From: Henningerozyma blattae CBS 6284
Lineage: Eukaryota; Ascomycota; Saccharomycetes; Saccharomycetales; Saccharomycetaceae
Direction of reading: 5' to 3'
Assembly: GCF_000315915.1 (NCBI RefSeq)
Contig: NC_020186.1
Location: 62,001 to 126,000 of the forward strand
Length of the DNA stretch: 64,000 nucleotides
The notes under the pieces were generated by a model. It made no database searches, had not been told where the DNA came from, and saw nothing but the letters and a program-made list of their open reading frames with translations. Position 1 is the first letter of the stretch. The number at the start of each line of letters is the position of its first letter. This document shows positions 19,867 through 29,048 of this stretch, in pieces. The translations under genes and the position numbers were made by a program.

Positions 19867-20919
19867 ATGACAGAGCCGATTGCACCGTTTTCGAAAATAC
19901 CTTTGTTTAAAGATTTTTACTATGGTTTTATACCAAACAAGCCTTTTTATTTGCCAGAACACTATCCAAATTTAACTAACAAAACTGCAATAGTTATTAG
20001 TCCAAATTCTGCTGTTGGTTCGAATGTTGTTAAGCTATTATTTTCAAAGGATTGTAATGTAATAGCTATTGTAAAATCTCAATCTTTGGCTGATTCCATG
20101 AAAAAGAAAATAACAAAAGAATATCCTCAATCAAATGGATCATTAACTATTATTGGAATGTTTGATGTATTAGACTTAACTTTAATTAAGCCTATTTGTG
20201 ATAAAATTAAAACTATTTTAAACGGCAAAGCAGTAAATATCATCATTCACAATTCTGGCTTGACGAAATTAAGAAAAAGTGAAAAAGAATCGAAACAAGG
20301 GATTGAATCTGTTTTCCAAATCAATATTATGGTTCCTCAGCTTTTCCAGCACTATCTTGATCCTTTATTTTTAAAAAGAGATGATGTTTCATTGAAGAGA
20401 ATTGTATGGGTTTCAGGAAGTTCACAACTATTAGGTGGGTCAGAGTACGATAATTTTTTCATTGATTACGATCATACGTTTGACAATCACAAAAATAACT
20501 CCAATACACAGAAAAGACCGTCTTCATTAACAATATATGGTCAAACAAAAGACGGTAATATAATGCAAGCGAAGGCTTGGGCTGAAAAACATCAAAAATT
20601 AGTTAATAAGCTTGAATGTGTTTCCGTTACTGTTTATCCAGGAAATTTAACTACTGATTTACATAGAGATCATGACTGGCTGAAAAGCAAACCATTTTCA
20701 TTATTTTCTAAAGATGGTATTTATGGAGCATATAATGAATTATATGCAGCATTATCACCTCAATTAACTACGGAAAATCAAGGTAGTTACATCGTACCTT
20801 TTGGTCATTTTGAAAAGCCAAGAGAAGAGTTAGAAACGGCGTTAGAAGACGGAACATATATGAGGTTTTGGAATCTTATTGAGGATTGGATTCGGGATTT
20901 TACAAAAGAAACGATGTAA
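19867..20919 (+). CDS. Diverged SDR paralogue, array copy 2, probable pseudoenzyme
   Basis: 350-residue intact frame collinear with copies 1 and 3, starting MTEPIAPFSK. The Rossmann glycine motif is lost: residues 44-51 read ISPNSAVG where the others have TGSN(T/S)GIG, so two of three glycines are gone. HNAG has become HNSG (128-131) and the MGPQ block is MVPQ. The YxxxK pair survives (Y224, K228), as does WVSG with Ser183. An insertion of about eight residues (FDNHKNNSNTQ region) precedes the catalytic Tyr. Codon use is more AT-rich than in copy 1. The frame has no stop, so this is a diverging gene, not a clear pseudogene. Cofactor binding is doubtful, and a regulatory or structural role, or slow decay, are alternatives. 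Confidence 0.8.
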   Translation: MTEPIAPFSKIPLFKDFYYGFIPNKPFYLPEHYPNLTNKTAIVISPNSAVGSNVVKLLFSKDCNVIAIVKSQSLADSMKKKITKEYPQSNGSLTIIGMFDVLDLTLIKPICDKIKTILNGKAVNIIIHNSGLTKLRKSEKESKQGIESVFQINIMVPQLFQHYLDPLFLKRDDVSLKRIVWVSGSSQLLGGSEYDNFFIDYDHTFDNHKNNSNTQKRPSSLTIYGQTKDGNIMQAKAWAEKHQKLVNKLECVSVTVYPGNLTTDLHRDHDWLKSKPFSLFSKDGIYGAYNELYAALSPQLTTENQGSYIVPFGHFEKPREELETALEDGTYMRFWNLIEDWIRDFTKETM

Positions 20920-22144
20920 GTATATTCTGATATTCTTCATCTTAAACACCATATCTGCATACTTTATATGACTATTCTTCGATTCCCAATTATAGACATT
21001 TTGATTGTTTGATGATTTAACTGGGGAAGGAGCGGGAGGAAGCAGTCTGGTTAACTAAAACTCACTCAGTATTGAACTCATTTTATCCAACATAAGTCAA
21101 GCATTGGTCTTTAAGAACAATATCTCTCTTTTTCTAAGCATACCTTACGAAACTAAGTTTATCAGGTAAAAAAATATGGAACTAAGATATAGCGTACTTT
21201 AGCAGTTACAAAATTATCGAGTCTTATGTTCAGATCTATAAAGGACATGCAAGACTAATATCATTAAACTAACATTCAATTGTAAATGTAATTAGCAATC
21301 AGAAAGATAAGTATCAAATTCATAAACAATATATGATTAAGAAAAAAGTAACTGAGCAAGGGCATATAGAATGGGAACACTTAGACTATTCATCTTAATT
21401 AAGTTCGGGTTGCATTAAACTAATATTCAGTCATTGGAGAAAAAGTTAACTTTCAAAGAGCAGAGTGGCCGCATAATTTCTTATATAAAAATACTAATTC
21501 AAGATGAGATATGCAAAAACGGTAGTGCCGTTAAATTTTAGATTGTATTCAACATCTAAGATTAATTATATAACGTTCTTTCATTTTTTTTTTTAATATA
21601 CACAAATTTTCTACGAGTATCGATAAATATATATGCCGCTGCGATATTTAATATTCATATAGTTATACAATATCTCACATTTATCATGGTATTGATTGAT
21701 ATTTTAATATTAATACACATTCCAAAAATATAATTATTGGTTGCAAGGTAGATGGGTGAAAATCTATTAGAAGAGTGGTGATCCAATAAATTCTACTATT
21801 AAATATTAATAGCAACCCCTTTCCAAGTCAAGACAACGGCAATTCGTCCAGAATAAGGCAACCTTAGAGTCATTAAAACCCTTAGTCGTTTTTTTCTGTT
21901 GTTAAATGCTAAATGCCGAGTTTTCCCACTCGGGATATTCTGATTCATTTAGTTATCGCGGAAAAACTTGAAATATCTAACCTATTCCGTTCAATCTTTA
22001 ACAATATCTATATATAAGATGAGATTTGATGGCCCCCTGTTTTCAGTTTTTAAAAATTCTTACTGGAAGCAAAATTTAGTTACAAGGTTAGCAAATTAAA
22101 TAAAAGAAGATTATACCAATTTATTTCTAAAGCTATAATATACA
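20920..22144. other. 1.2-kb intergenic between SDR copies 2 and 3
   Basis: AT-rich upstream region of copy 3. It holds a CGG-N5-CCG dyad at 21520-21530 with perfect 5-base arms AACGG/CCGTT, and a short hairpin CCGAG...CTCGG near 21916-21933. ATCGCGGA near 21955 is a weak partial match to the PDRE consensus. No gene seen. Confidence 0.55.
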
Positions 22145-23167
22145 ATGACTGAGCCAGCACCAGTTTATACAAGAAGAGAATACATAAAGGGTTATTACTA
22201 CGGTTTTTTCCCAATCAAGCCAACTTTCTTGCCAAAAGATTATCCAGATTTATCTGGCAAGACAGCAATTGTTACTGGTTCTAACTCAGGGATTGGTTTC
22301 CATACAATGCGATTCTTATATGAGAAAAATTGTAATGTCATCTCTGTGGTTAGAAGCGAATCAAAAGGTGAAGTTGCAAAGGATAAGATAGTCAAAGAAT
22401 TTCCAGATTCAAAGGGATCTATAACAACTGTGAGTGGTTGTGATTTCTTGGATTTGGCTAACGTCAAACCTGTGGGTCTAAAGATTAAAGAAATATTGAA
22501 AGGCAAACCATTGAATATCATTATTCATAATGCAGGTATTATGCCTCTAATCAATACTGAAACTTCTAAGCAAGGGATTGAAGCTATCTTCCAAGTTAAT
22601 GTTATGGGTCCACAACTATTACAATCCTTCTTAGATCCATTATTCTTGAAGAAGGATGATCCATTGAAAAGAATTGTTTGGGTAGCTTCAGGGGCCCATC
22701 TATCTGGGTTCCCAGAATATGGTATCCACTGGGAAGATCCAGGCTTTGAAAAAACACCTGTTGCAGAAAGGCCACCTGCCTTTACCTTATATGGTCAAAC
22801 TAAAGCTGCAAATGTTTTGCAAGCACATGCATGGGCTACTGTTAACAAGAAATTGGTAGAAGATGTTGGATGTGTTTCTGTATCTGTCTATCCAGGTAAT
22901 TTAAAGACTAATTTAGAGTCAGTTCAAAAAAATAATTGGATTATGAGAACTATTATTAATAAATTTTGCTATGATGGTGAGCATGGTGCGTACACAGAAT
23001 TGTACGCTGCTCTTTCTCCTAAATTAACCGTAAAGGACCAAGGTGCTTACGTGGTTCCTTATGGTGATGTCAGAGAACCAAGAAGTGATGTGGCAATGGC
23101 AATGAAAAATGGTTCTGACGTTAAATTGTGGAATATAGTAGAAGAAAAAAATGCACCTTATAAATAA
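22145..23167 (+). CDS. Short-chain dehydrogenase/reductase, array copy 3
   Basis: 340-residue SDR with all key residues: TGSNSGIG at 44-51, HNAG at 128-131, Asn152, Ser182 and Y216-x3-K220 (YGQTK). The sequence is much closer to copy 1 than to copy 2; for instance both have VVSGCDFLDLAN-type and WVxSGAHLxGFPEYGI segments. The C-terminus (EEKNAPYK) differs from copy 1 (EEMIAKFK). Expected to be an active soluble NAD(P)H oxidoreductase of unknown substrate. All three copies lie on the same strand with their own upstream regions, as expected for a tandem duplication in yeast and not an operon. Confidence 0.9.
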   Translation: MTEPAPVYTRREYIKGYYYGFFPIKPTFLPKDYPDLSGKTAIVTGSNSGIGFHTMRFLYEKNCNVISVVRSESKGEVAKDKIVKEFPDSKGSITTVSGCDFLDLANVKPVGLKIKEILKGKPLNIIIHNAGIMPLINTETSKQGIEAIFQVNVMGPQLLQSFLDPLFLKKDDPLKRIVWVASGAHLSGFPEYGIHWEDPGFEKTPVAERPPAFTLYGQTKAANVLQAHAWATVNKKLVEDVGCVSVSVYPGNLKTNLESVQKNNWIMRTIINKFCYDGEHGAYTELYAALSPKLTVKDQGAYVVPYGDVREPRSDVAMAMKNGSDVKLWNIVEEKNAPYK

Positions 23168-23655
23168 TGAACTAAATTTGACCTCATCACAATCTACTTT
23201 TTATGTCCTTAATAACGCTTTCATATAACCTTGTTATTATCATTATTATTATGTGAACATTCTACCTAACTTTTATATTTAGAAAAAGTATCTTTTTTTT
23301 TTATGTGGGCTAATAATTGGAACTTTTTCGTCTATATACTGGAGACTTTGATAAATAGGTATACAACAATGACTATGCAACATATTTCTTAATACTCTTT
23401 ATTCTACTTCTGATAACAAAAATAATAGAGCAGATGGCTAACTATAGGAGATCTATCCCATATATCTGTTATTCGTTAATACTATTTTATATTAATAATG
23501 GTTATGTATCTGTTTCTATTGATATCTTGCAAAATGTATTTATTTATATCTATTACAACTCTTATTATAGCAGAGAGCAAAATAAATGGTTCATATTATC
23601 ATTTACATTTATCCGAAGTATAAGTTGTATTAATATTAGAGTCCGACATTATTTA

Positions 23656-23965
23656 GAGAATAATTCTGTTGTTAATAGTAAAGTTATATTATAGAAACCT
23701 CCTACCCTTCTGAGTAGGAATAAAATATATAAAAATAAATATAAGAAATACAAACTTATAAACGAATTTATGCAGGCTATTTATACGTTTCAATGTTGGA
23801 CGAGAAGTGCCAATTTATGTTCTATACCTAATGAAAATATTTTCACTTAGTTTACCTGATTAGTATATCATGATAATTATAATTTGATATATAATATTAT
23901 GACACATCATTTACTTTAATAGTTAATCTTATGACACATGGATTATCTAATTGGGATTTTATTAG
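23656..23965 (-). mobile_element. Solo LTR-like repeat, copy 1
   Basis: About 310 bases, collinear with the block at 24187-24486 through three anchors: GAGAATAATTCT (23656-23667), a 29-base near-identical block at 23693-23721 containing CCTCCTACCC and GAGTAGGAAT, and TTATCTAATTGGGATTTT (23943-23960). Read on the minus strand it has the promoter-like word AACGTATAAATAG (complement at 23777-23790), which recurs in the LTR-like element at 59596-60022. Length, TATA box, location upstream of a tRNA gene and duplication fit a degenerate solo LTR of a Ty-type retrotransposon. Exact ends are uncertain. Confidence 0.55.
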
Positions 23966-24186
23966 TATTATTATTTGTACATCATACTCTTCTATTATTC
24001 CTAAACTAGTAATTATTACTTGTTTACGCATAAAGACCTATTATATTTATTAACATTCATTTTCAACATACATGTAGTTTGGATAAGAGCCAAACTTAAT
24101 GCTCTTTAGTAAACTTTGAATTATTTAATTTACTTTTGTACGACAATTGAATCCTTAATATTAGTATTGCTGTTAGTCCTAATTAA

Positions 24187-24486
24187 GAGAATAATTCTTT
24201 TATTTTTAGTAAGTATTTTATAGTATAGAAACCTCCTACCCTTTTGAGTAGGAATTAAAATTAAAGAAAATATATAAAGATTAGATGTCAACTGAAATAT
24301 TGGCAATTTATACATTTTTTTTTTTGGACAAGAGAAGTCAATTCATCGCCGTCTATAAGTAAAAAATTTTTCACCTAATTAACATTACAAAGGTTACGTG
24401 CTTTTCATGCTTAGTACCTCATGTATAATCTACATGGTGCTCTTAAATTAGTAGCAATAAATTATCTAATTGGGATTTTCATTAGC
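24187..24486 (-). mobile_element. Solo LTR-like repeat, copy 2
   Basis: Diverged direct repeat of 23656-23965, offset about 520-535 bases. The 29-base central block at 24227-24255 differs from copy 1 at one base, while the intervening sequence is strongly diverged. Its TATA region is degenerate (ATGTATAAATTG on the minus strand). It lies about 670 bases upstream of tRNA-Thr. No internal retrotransposon coding sequence is seen between the copies. Confidence 0.5.
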
Positions 24487-25157
24487 AACGTGAGGTATAC
24501 TGTTTTATGTATAAAGACCATAAATATCTAGCAACTTATACCTCAAATTCACGTAAAGATTAGTTTATTTTCAAATATGTAAGTAATTGAAAATTATTAG
24601 GATAATTTTTAAGTTTAGTTGAATTACAAAGTTAAAAACAAATATATTTGAATTTTTTACTTTTCAAAAAATTCATGTTATTAAATGGTTAAATTAACAC
24701 TAAATATTAAACTATTTACTTTCTCATACTTCTCTTGGTAGAATTTATCCATTGTTCAGTCTATAACTACTGGAATTGAAGAGAGTCTGATATTATTTAA
24801 TAATGTATTTTGATGTAATTTTGGATGACTTCTTTTACATACTCTATAAACATCTATATTTATTTACAAAATATGCTCTTTATATAGTAAGCTAAAACAA
24901 GCTCCATTGATAATTGTTCTTTAACTTTAAAGAACATTTCCCTTATTTAACTAATACCTTAATTATGAACCATAAAACAGGCATGTGAAAATTAAACACT
25001 TGATAAAAATGTCTTTTTACGAAATACTTAGAAAATAATTATATTATTTTCCAGCAATAACTACTTTCTATAATTTTATTATCAACAGCTTACATGATTA
25101 CTTATAGGGTTTCATACGACGTAAAGCACTATAATTTTCTAAATTTTCGAAAAAACA

Positions 25158-25230
25158 GCTTTCATGGCCAAGTTGGTAAGGCGCCACACTAGTAATGTGG
25201 AGATCATCAGTTCGAATCTGGTTGAAAGCA
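25158..25230 (+). tRNA. tRNA-Thr (anticodon AGU)
   Basis: 73 bases without an intron. The acceptor stem GCTTTCA/TGAAAGC pairs fully, with discriminator A at 25230. The D arm begins TGGCCAAGTTGG, the anticodon stem is CCACA/TGTGG with loop CTAGTAA (anticodon AGT), and the T loop is TTCGAAT. It is nearly identical to S. cerevisiae tRNA-Thr(AGU). A T-rich terminator follows. Confidence 0.97.
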
Positions 25231-25775
25231 ATTATTTTATTTTTCCCGCTAAAATTAGAGTCATGTGATATATATTATTTGATTGTATTATATATCTTTG
25301 TGGTAGATCCATATCAGGCTAAATCTACGACAATCTTTAGATAATCACGATAAGGCCGTAAAAATTACTTTACTTTGAATTAGCATTTTTTTTTATCGGC
25401 ATTTTTGAGATTTAAGAGATTAATATTATTTCATTAAAATCTAAAATCTGAATTAGAAAATTCAAAAATTGGGATTGAAGTATATTATAAACCAATATTA
25501 TTCTATATTTCCTTGACCTATTAAATTATAAACAACCCTTGCATGATAAGATATAATAAATTCTATTGAAAAACACATCCACTTTTCGCTTGTTTCTAAA
25601 ACATTTAATCTTGTATCATTTGTATCCCAAAAGAGTTTATAAAAAACGTATAGCGATGATGATTTATTAGATTATTTTACATGAATGAATTTACATAGGA
25701 AAGTTTATAGATTGTATAGTAGTTAGAAAACGATGAATGAATTAATAATTGTCATGGACTAATGCTATGCCAACC
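25231..25775. other. Intergenic between tRNA-Thr and the SAM gene 3' end
   Basis: 545 AT-rich bases. No gene or repeat recognised. Confidence 0.7.
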
Positions 25776-26924
25776 TTATAAGACCAATTTCTTTGGTTGT
25801 TCCCATGGGTATGATTGGTTGGTGAAATGACCGTAAGAAGCAGTTGGTAAGTAGATTGGTCTAGCTAAGTCTAATTCTTTAACTAAAACACCTGGTCTTA
25901 AATCGAAGTTCTTGTTAATAATTCTAATGATTTCTTCATCTGGAACAGTGGCAGTACCATAAGTTTCAACGTGTAAAGATAATGGTTCAGCAATACCAAT
26001 AGCATAAGAGAATTGAACTTGGACTCTCTTACATAAGCCAGCGGCAAGTAAGGACTTGGCAACCCATCTAGCAGCATAAGCAGCAGATCTGTCGACCTTG
26101 GAGTAATCCTTACCGGAGAAAGCACCACCACCAACAGAAGAAGCACCACCGTAAGCATCGACAATAATCTTTCTACCAGTTAAACCAGCATCACCTTGTG
26201 GACCACCGATAACGAATCTACCAGATGGTTGGATGTAGTATTTGGTGTTTTCATCCAACATATGAGCTGGACAAACCTTGTCGATGATTTCAGTCTTAAT
26301 CTTGGCTCTCAAGTCTTCAGTGGTAATGTCATCTGCATGTTGAGCAGAAACAACAATGGTATCAATTCTGATTGGAACCCATCTACCGTTGTCATCTTTG
26401 TATTCAACAGTAACTTGGGTCTTGGTGTCTGGTCTTAACCATGGTAAAGAACCATCTCTTCTAGCATCAGCCATAACCATGTTCAATTTGTGGGCCAACA
26501 GAATGGTCAATGGTAAACCTTCTGGAGTTTCATCAGTGGCATAACCAAACATGATACCTTGATCACCAGCACCCAAGGATTCTAAAGCTTGATCCAATTT
26601 CAAACCTTGAGCAATATCTGGAGATTGTTGTTCAATGGCAACCAAAACGTTACAGGTCTTGTAATCGAAACCTTTAGCAGAATCGTCGTAACCAATTTGC
26701 TTAATAGTATCTCTAACAATCTTTTGGTAATCCAATTTAGCTCTGGTGGTAATTTCACCGAAAACCATAATCATACCAGTCTTGGCGGCAGTTTCACAAG
26801 CAACCTTGGATAAAGGATCTTCTTTCAAACAAGCATCTAAAATAGCATCAGAAACTTGATCACAAATCTTATCTGGGTGACCTTCACCGACGGATTCAGA
26901 AGTAAATAAGAAAGTACCTGCCAT
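25776..26924 (-). CDS. SAM1: S-adenosylmethionine synthetase
   Basis: 382-residue methionine adenosyltransferase that makes S-adenosylmethionine from ATP and methionine, the cell's methyl donor. Family signatures are present: [13 protein letters not shown] at the N-terminus (ATP binding), [15 protein letters not shown] in the middle, and [19 protein letters not shown] in the C-terminal half. Length equals S. cerevisiae Sam1 (382; Sam2 is 384), and the protein is collinear throughout. Codon use is strongly biased to optimal codons, as expected for a highly expressed enzyme. The arrangement SAM, PEBP protein, PSP1-like protein is an inversion of YLR180W-YLR178C-YLR177W; SAM2 and PSP1 are also near each other in S. 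cerevisiae, so Sam1 versus Sam2 is not decidable. Confidence 0.97.
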   Translation of the reverse strand: MAGTFLFTSESVGEGHPDKICDQVSDAILDACLKEDPLSKVACETAAKTGMIMVFGEITTRAKLDYQKIVRDTIKQIGYDDSAKGFDYKTCNVLVAIEQQSPDIAQGLKLDQALESLGAGDQGIMFGYATDETPEGLPLTILLAHKLNMVMADARRDGSLPWLRPDTKTQVTVEYKDDNGRWVPIRIDTIVVSAQHADDITTEDLRAKIKTEIIDKVCPAHMLDENTKYYIQPSGRFVIGGPQGDAGLTGRKIIVDAYGGASSVGGGAFSGKDYSKVDRSAAYAARWVAKSLLAAGLCKRVQVQFSYAIGIAEPLSLHVETYGTATVPDEEIIRIINKNFDLRPGVLVKELDLARPIYLPTASYGHFTNQSYPWEQPKKLVL

Positions 26925-27133
26925 TTTTTATTTTTAATTTTTCAACTAATTGAGTAGGTTTTGGTTGTTTGGTTATTAGCCCTTTATATAACAATAATAA
27001 TAAGCACTACTTAGTAAACGAATGAAAATTGTCGTTTTTGAAATTTTTAATATCCCACTGTATTTATATGTTTGTACCTGAGTTTTTAGCAGTCTGGCGT
27101 CGTGTTTAAAAACCTGTGTAAAATTATGTCCAC

Positions 27134-27155
27134 CACACACACACACACACACACA
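27134..27155. repeat. CA dinucleotide microsatellite in the SAM upstream region
   Basis: Eleven perfect CA units about 210 bases upstream of the SAM start codon. Confidence 0.92.
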
Positions 27156-27287
27156 ACTGGCACATGAAGAACAAGAAACGAGCTCATCGCGTGTTACGTA
27201 GATAAGACCGTGGCACGCCATTTTTGTCAGCACAAGCGGTAATAGAAAAATGAAAAAAATGAGATGAAAAATTCTAAGGCACAGCGC

Positions 27288-27327
27288 GCCACAGTGCGCC
27301 ACAGCTAGAAAAAAATAGTTCACGTGA
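27288..27327. promoter_or_regulatory. Methionine-regulon module: two GCCACAG sites and TCACGTGA
   Basis: GCCACAG at 27288-27294 and again at 27298-27304 is the complement of CTGTGGC, the Met31/Met32 core. TCACGTGA at 27320-27327 is the Cbf1 site. In S. cerevisiae these two site types recruit Met4 to sulfur-metabolism genes. The cluster lies about 365-400 bases upstream of the SAM ATG, in the 1.1-kb divergent interval shared with the PEBP gene, so regulation of SAM by sulfur supply is a reasonable inference. The rest of 26925-28016 shows no gene. Confidence 0.7.
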
Positions 27328-28016
27328 CAGAGCCCTACTGGAGGATTGAACTAACCCAACAACTTGACCAGGGTTTTCTGCCATATTAATGACGTAAATA
27401 GCTTGATACGAATTTCTGAATGTAGATAATTGTTTGAGTTTATTCTGGGACCAATTATACTTTGTCTATATAAAGTGTAGCCAAACATTTAAGCATTCAA
27501 ACTATTAGAGTTTATTTTACGCATGTTCATGAGATTTGAAAAAAAGTAAAAAAAACAATTGGTTTAAAACGCTAGTGTGATAATGATTTGAAATATACTC
27601 TACTAAATTGATATTTACACAATAAATCAATGCTTCTAGTGGTATGCTTTTTTCTCTTTTGTTTGCTTAATTACATTAAAATATACATTATATTGATAGA
27701 CTTTTTATTATGGAAAATATTCCTCTTGTAATTACTCCATTAATCACAATTAATGCAAGTTTTTCCGAGATTTCCCTACATCTCCCGTAAATGTCCGATG
27801 GAATTACCTGATTTGGTTGCGACAATAAGAAAGTTCAGTAGATGTCTTACTCAGCCAAAATTCTACAATTCAACTAGAATTCTTGATGAGTTGTTCCTTA
27901 ATAACAGATATACGTAGATATATATACAAAATAAATAAAATAAAAAGTCAGTTAAAAATTTTATTCGTGCTAGATCTTTTTCCTTCCCAAAGTCAATTGA
28001 AAAAAGCCAAGAACTC

Positions 28017-28586
28017 ATGAGTAACTTAATCTTACCTGCTTTGGAAGAGTCAGAAATTATTCCAGATGTCTTGCCAGTTGAATTTAAAACTACTCAATTC
28101 AAAGGTACTTTAGATATCACTTATCCAAATGGGGACAAAGTCCTATTAGGTAATGATATTACTCCAGAAAACTCTTCTGCTAGACCAACAATTGTATTTA
28201 ACCCTAATGCCAATTCCTCTTTTACTTATGAAAATAAGAAATTCATTTTAATCATGACTGACCCAGATGCTCCAAGTAGAACAGATAAGAAATATTCTGA
28301 AGTTTGCCATATGATTGAGTGTGATGTAGAGTTAATCCCAGGCAAACCAATCAATGGTACTGTTATGAACTCATACATCGGTCCTGGCCCACCAAAGGGC
28401 GCTGGTAAACATCGTTACATCTTTTTATTATTTGATCAAAATGTTAAGGGTGAAACTTTGAAGAAAGTTGAAAACTATATATGTTGGGGCTATAATGAAC
28501 AAGGTGTTGGTGTTGATAAATGGATTAAAGAAAATGGCATCAATGATTTATTGGCCGTTAATTTCTTTTATGCTGAAAATAAATAA
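28017..28586 (+). CDS. TFS1: Phosphatidylethanolamine-binding-type protein (Tfs1/YLR179C family)
   Basis: 189-residue PEBP-fold cytosolic protein. S. cerevisiae Tfs1 inhibits carboxypeptidase Y and the Ras GAP Ira2. The ligand-pocket motif MTDPDAPSRT and the IGPGPPKGAGKHRYIFLLF segment are intact. The C-terminus VNFFYAENK resembles Tfs1 (NFFYAETK) more than YLR179C. It is somewhat shorter than Tfs1 (219) because the N-terminus and one loop are shorter. It is divergent from the SAM gene and convergent with the PSP1-like gene, as the YLR178C/YLR179C pair is in S. cerevisiae; only one copy is present here, so it may descend from either. Confidence 0.9.
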   Translation: MSNLILPALEESEIIPDVLPVEFKTTQFKGTLDITYPNGDKVLLGNDITPENSSARPTIVFNPNANSSFTYENKKFILIMTDPDAPSRTDKKYSEVCHMIECDVELIPGKPINGTVMNSYIGPGPPKGAGKHRYIFLLFDQNVKGETLKKVENYICWGYNEQGVGVDKWIKENGINDLLAVNFFYAENK

Positions 28587-29048
28587 TTGAACTCTCTATA
28601 TAGTATTACCATTTATGTATAGGCACAGATCTATTTCTCTCTATCAAGAGTAACAAGGGAGAACTAGGAAATGGAAAAATTTTCTAATTTTTTTTAAACG
28701 AGAGCTATTATCATTAGAAGGTGAGTTGAATTCATATTATGGTCGAGCCAAGTTTTCTGGACTTGTCTTGCCTTATGAAAAATATTGGCAAAAATATTCC
28801 GGAACTTCTCGGCACTTAAAATTAAGAAGCCAGATTTGAAGGGAAACTATTGCAGTTGATTTGCATTGGGTTATCATACATAGTCTATACATGTCTATAC
28901 AAATAAGTAAATAAAGTAAATAAGTAGAGGGAAGGAAGAAAAAAATAAAAGAGTGGAGCAGATTAAGATAAAAAGGAAGAAAAATAAATAAACGCAATAA
29001 CGTAATAAGGTAATAACGTAATAGGACAATAACGTAATAAGACTAAAT
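28587..29048. other. Intergenic, convergent 3' ends of the PEBP and PSP1-like genes
   Basis: 462 AT-rich bases, ending in the 16-base triplicate listed separately. No gene seen. Confidence 0.65.
28996..29043. repeat. Triple 16-base repeat next to the PSP1-like stop codon
   Basis: Three 16-base units, each beginning AATAACGTAATA, at 28996-29011, 29012-29027 and 29028-29043. The array ends five bases from the stop codon of the minus-strand gene, so it lies in its 3' untranslated region. Confidence 0.92.

Larger units (their letters stand above)
23168..25157. other. 2-kb intergenic between SDR copy 3 and tRNA-Thr
   Basis: Very AT-rich. It holds the two LTR-like repeats listed separately. An 86-codon open frame at 23434-23694 runs into the first of these and has no protein-like features, so I do not call it a gene. 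Confidence 0.65.

Noticed and set aside
23434..23694. 86-codon plus-strand frame after SDR copy 3
   Set aside because: Tyr/Ile-rich AT-biased frame ending inside an LTR-like repeat; no family features.
26976..27323. 115-codon minus-strand frame upstream of the SAM gene with a Cys-Val run
   Set aside because: The Cys-Val run is the CA microsatellite, and the frame covers the Met31/32-type promoter sites; no protein features.
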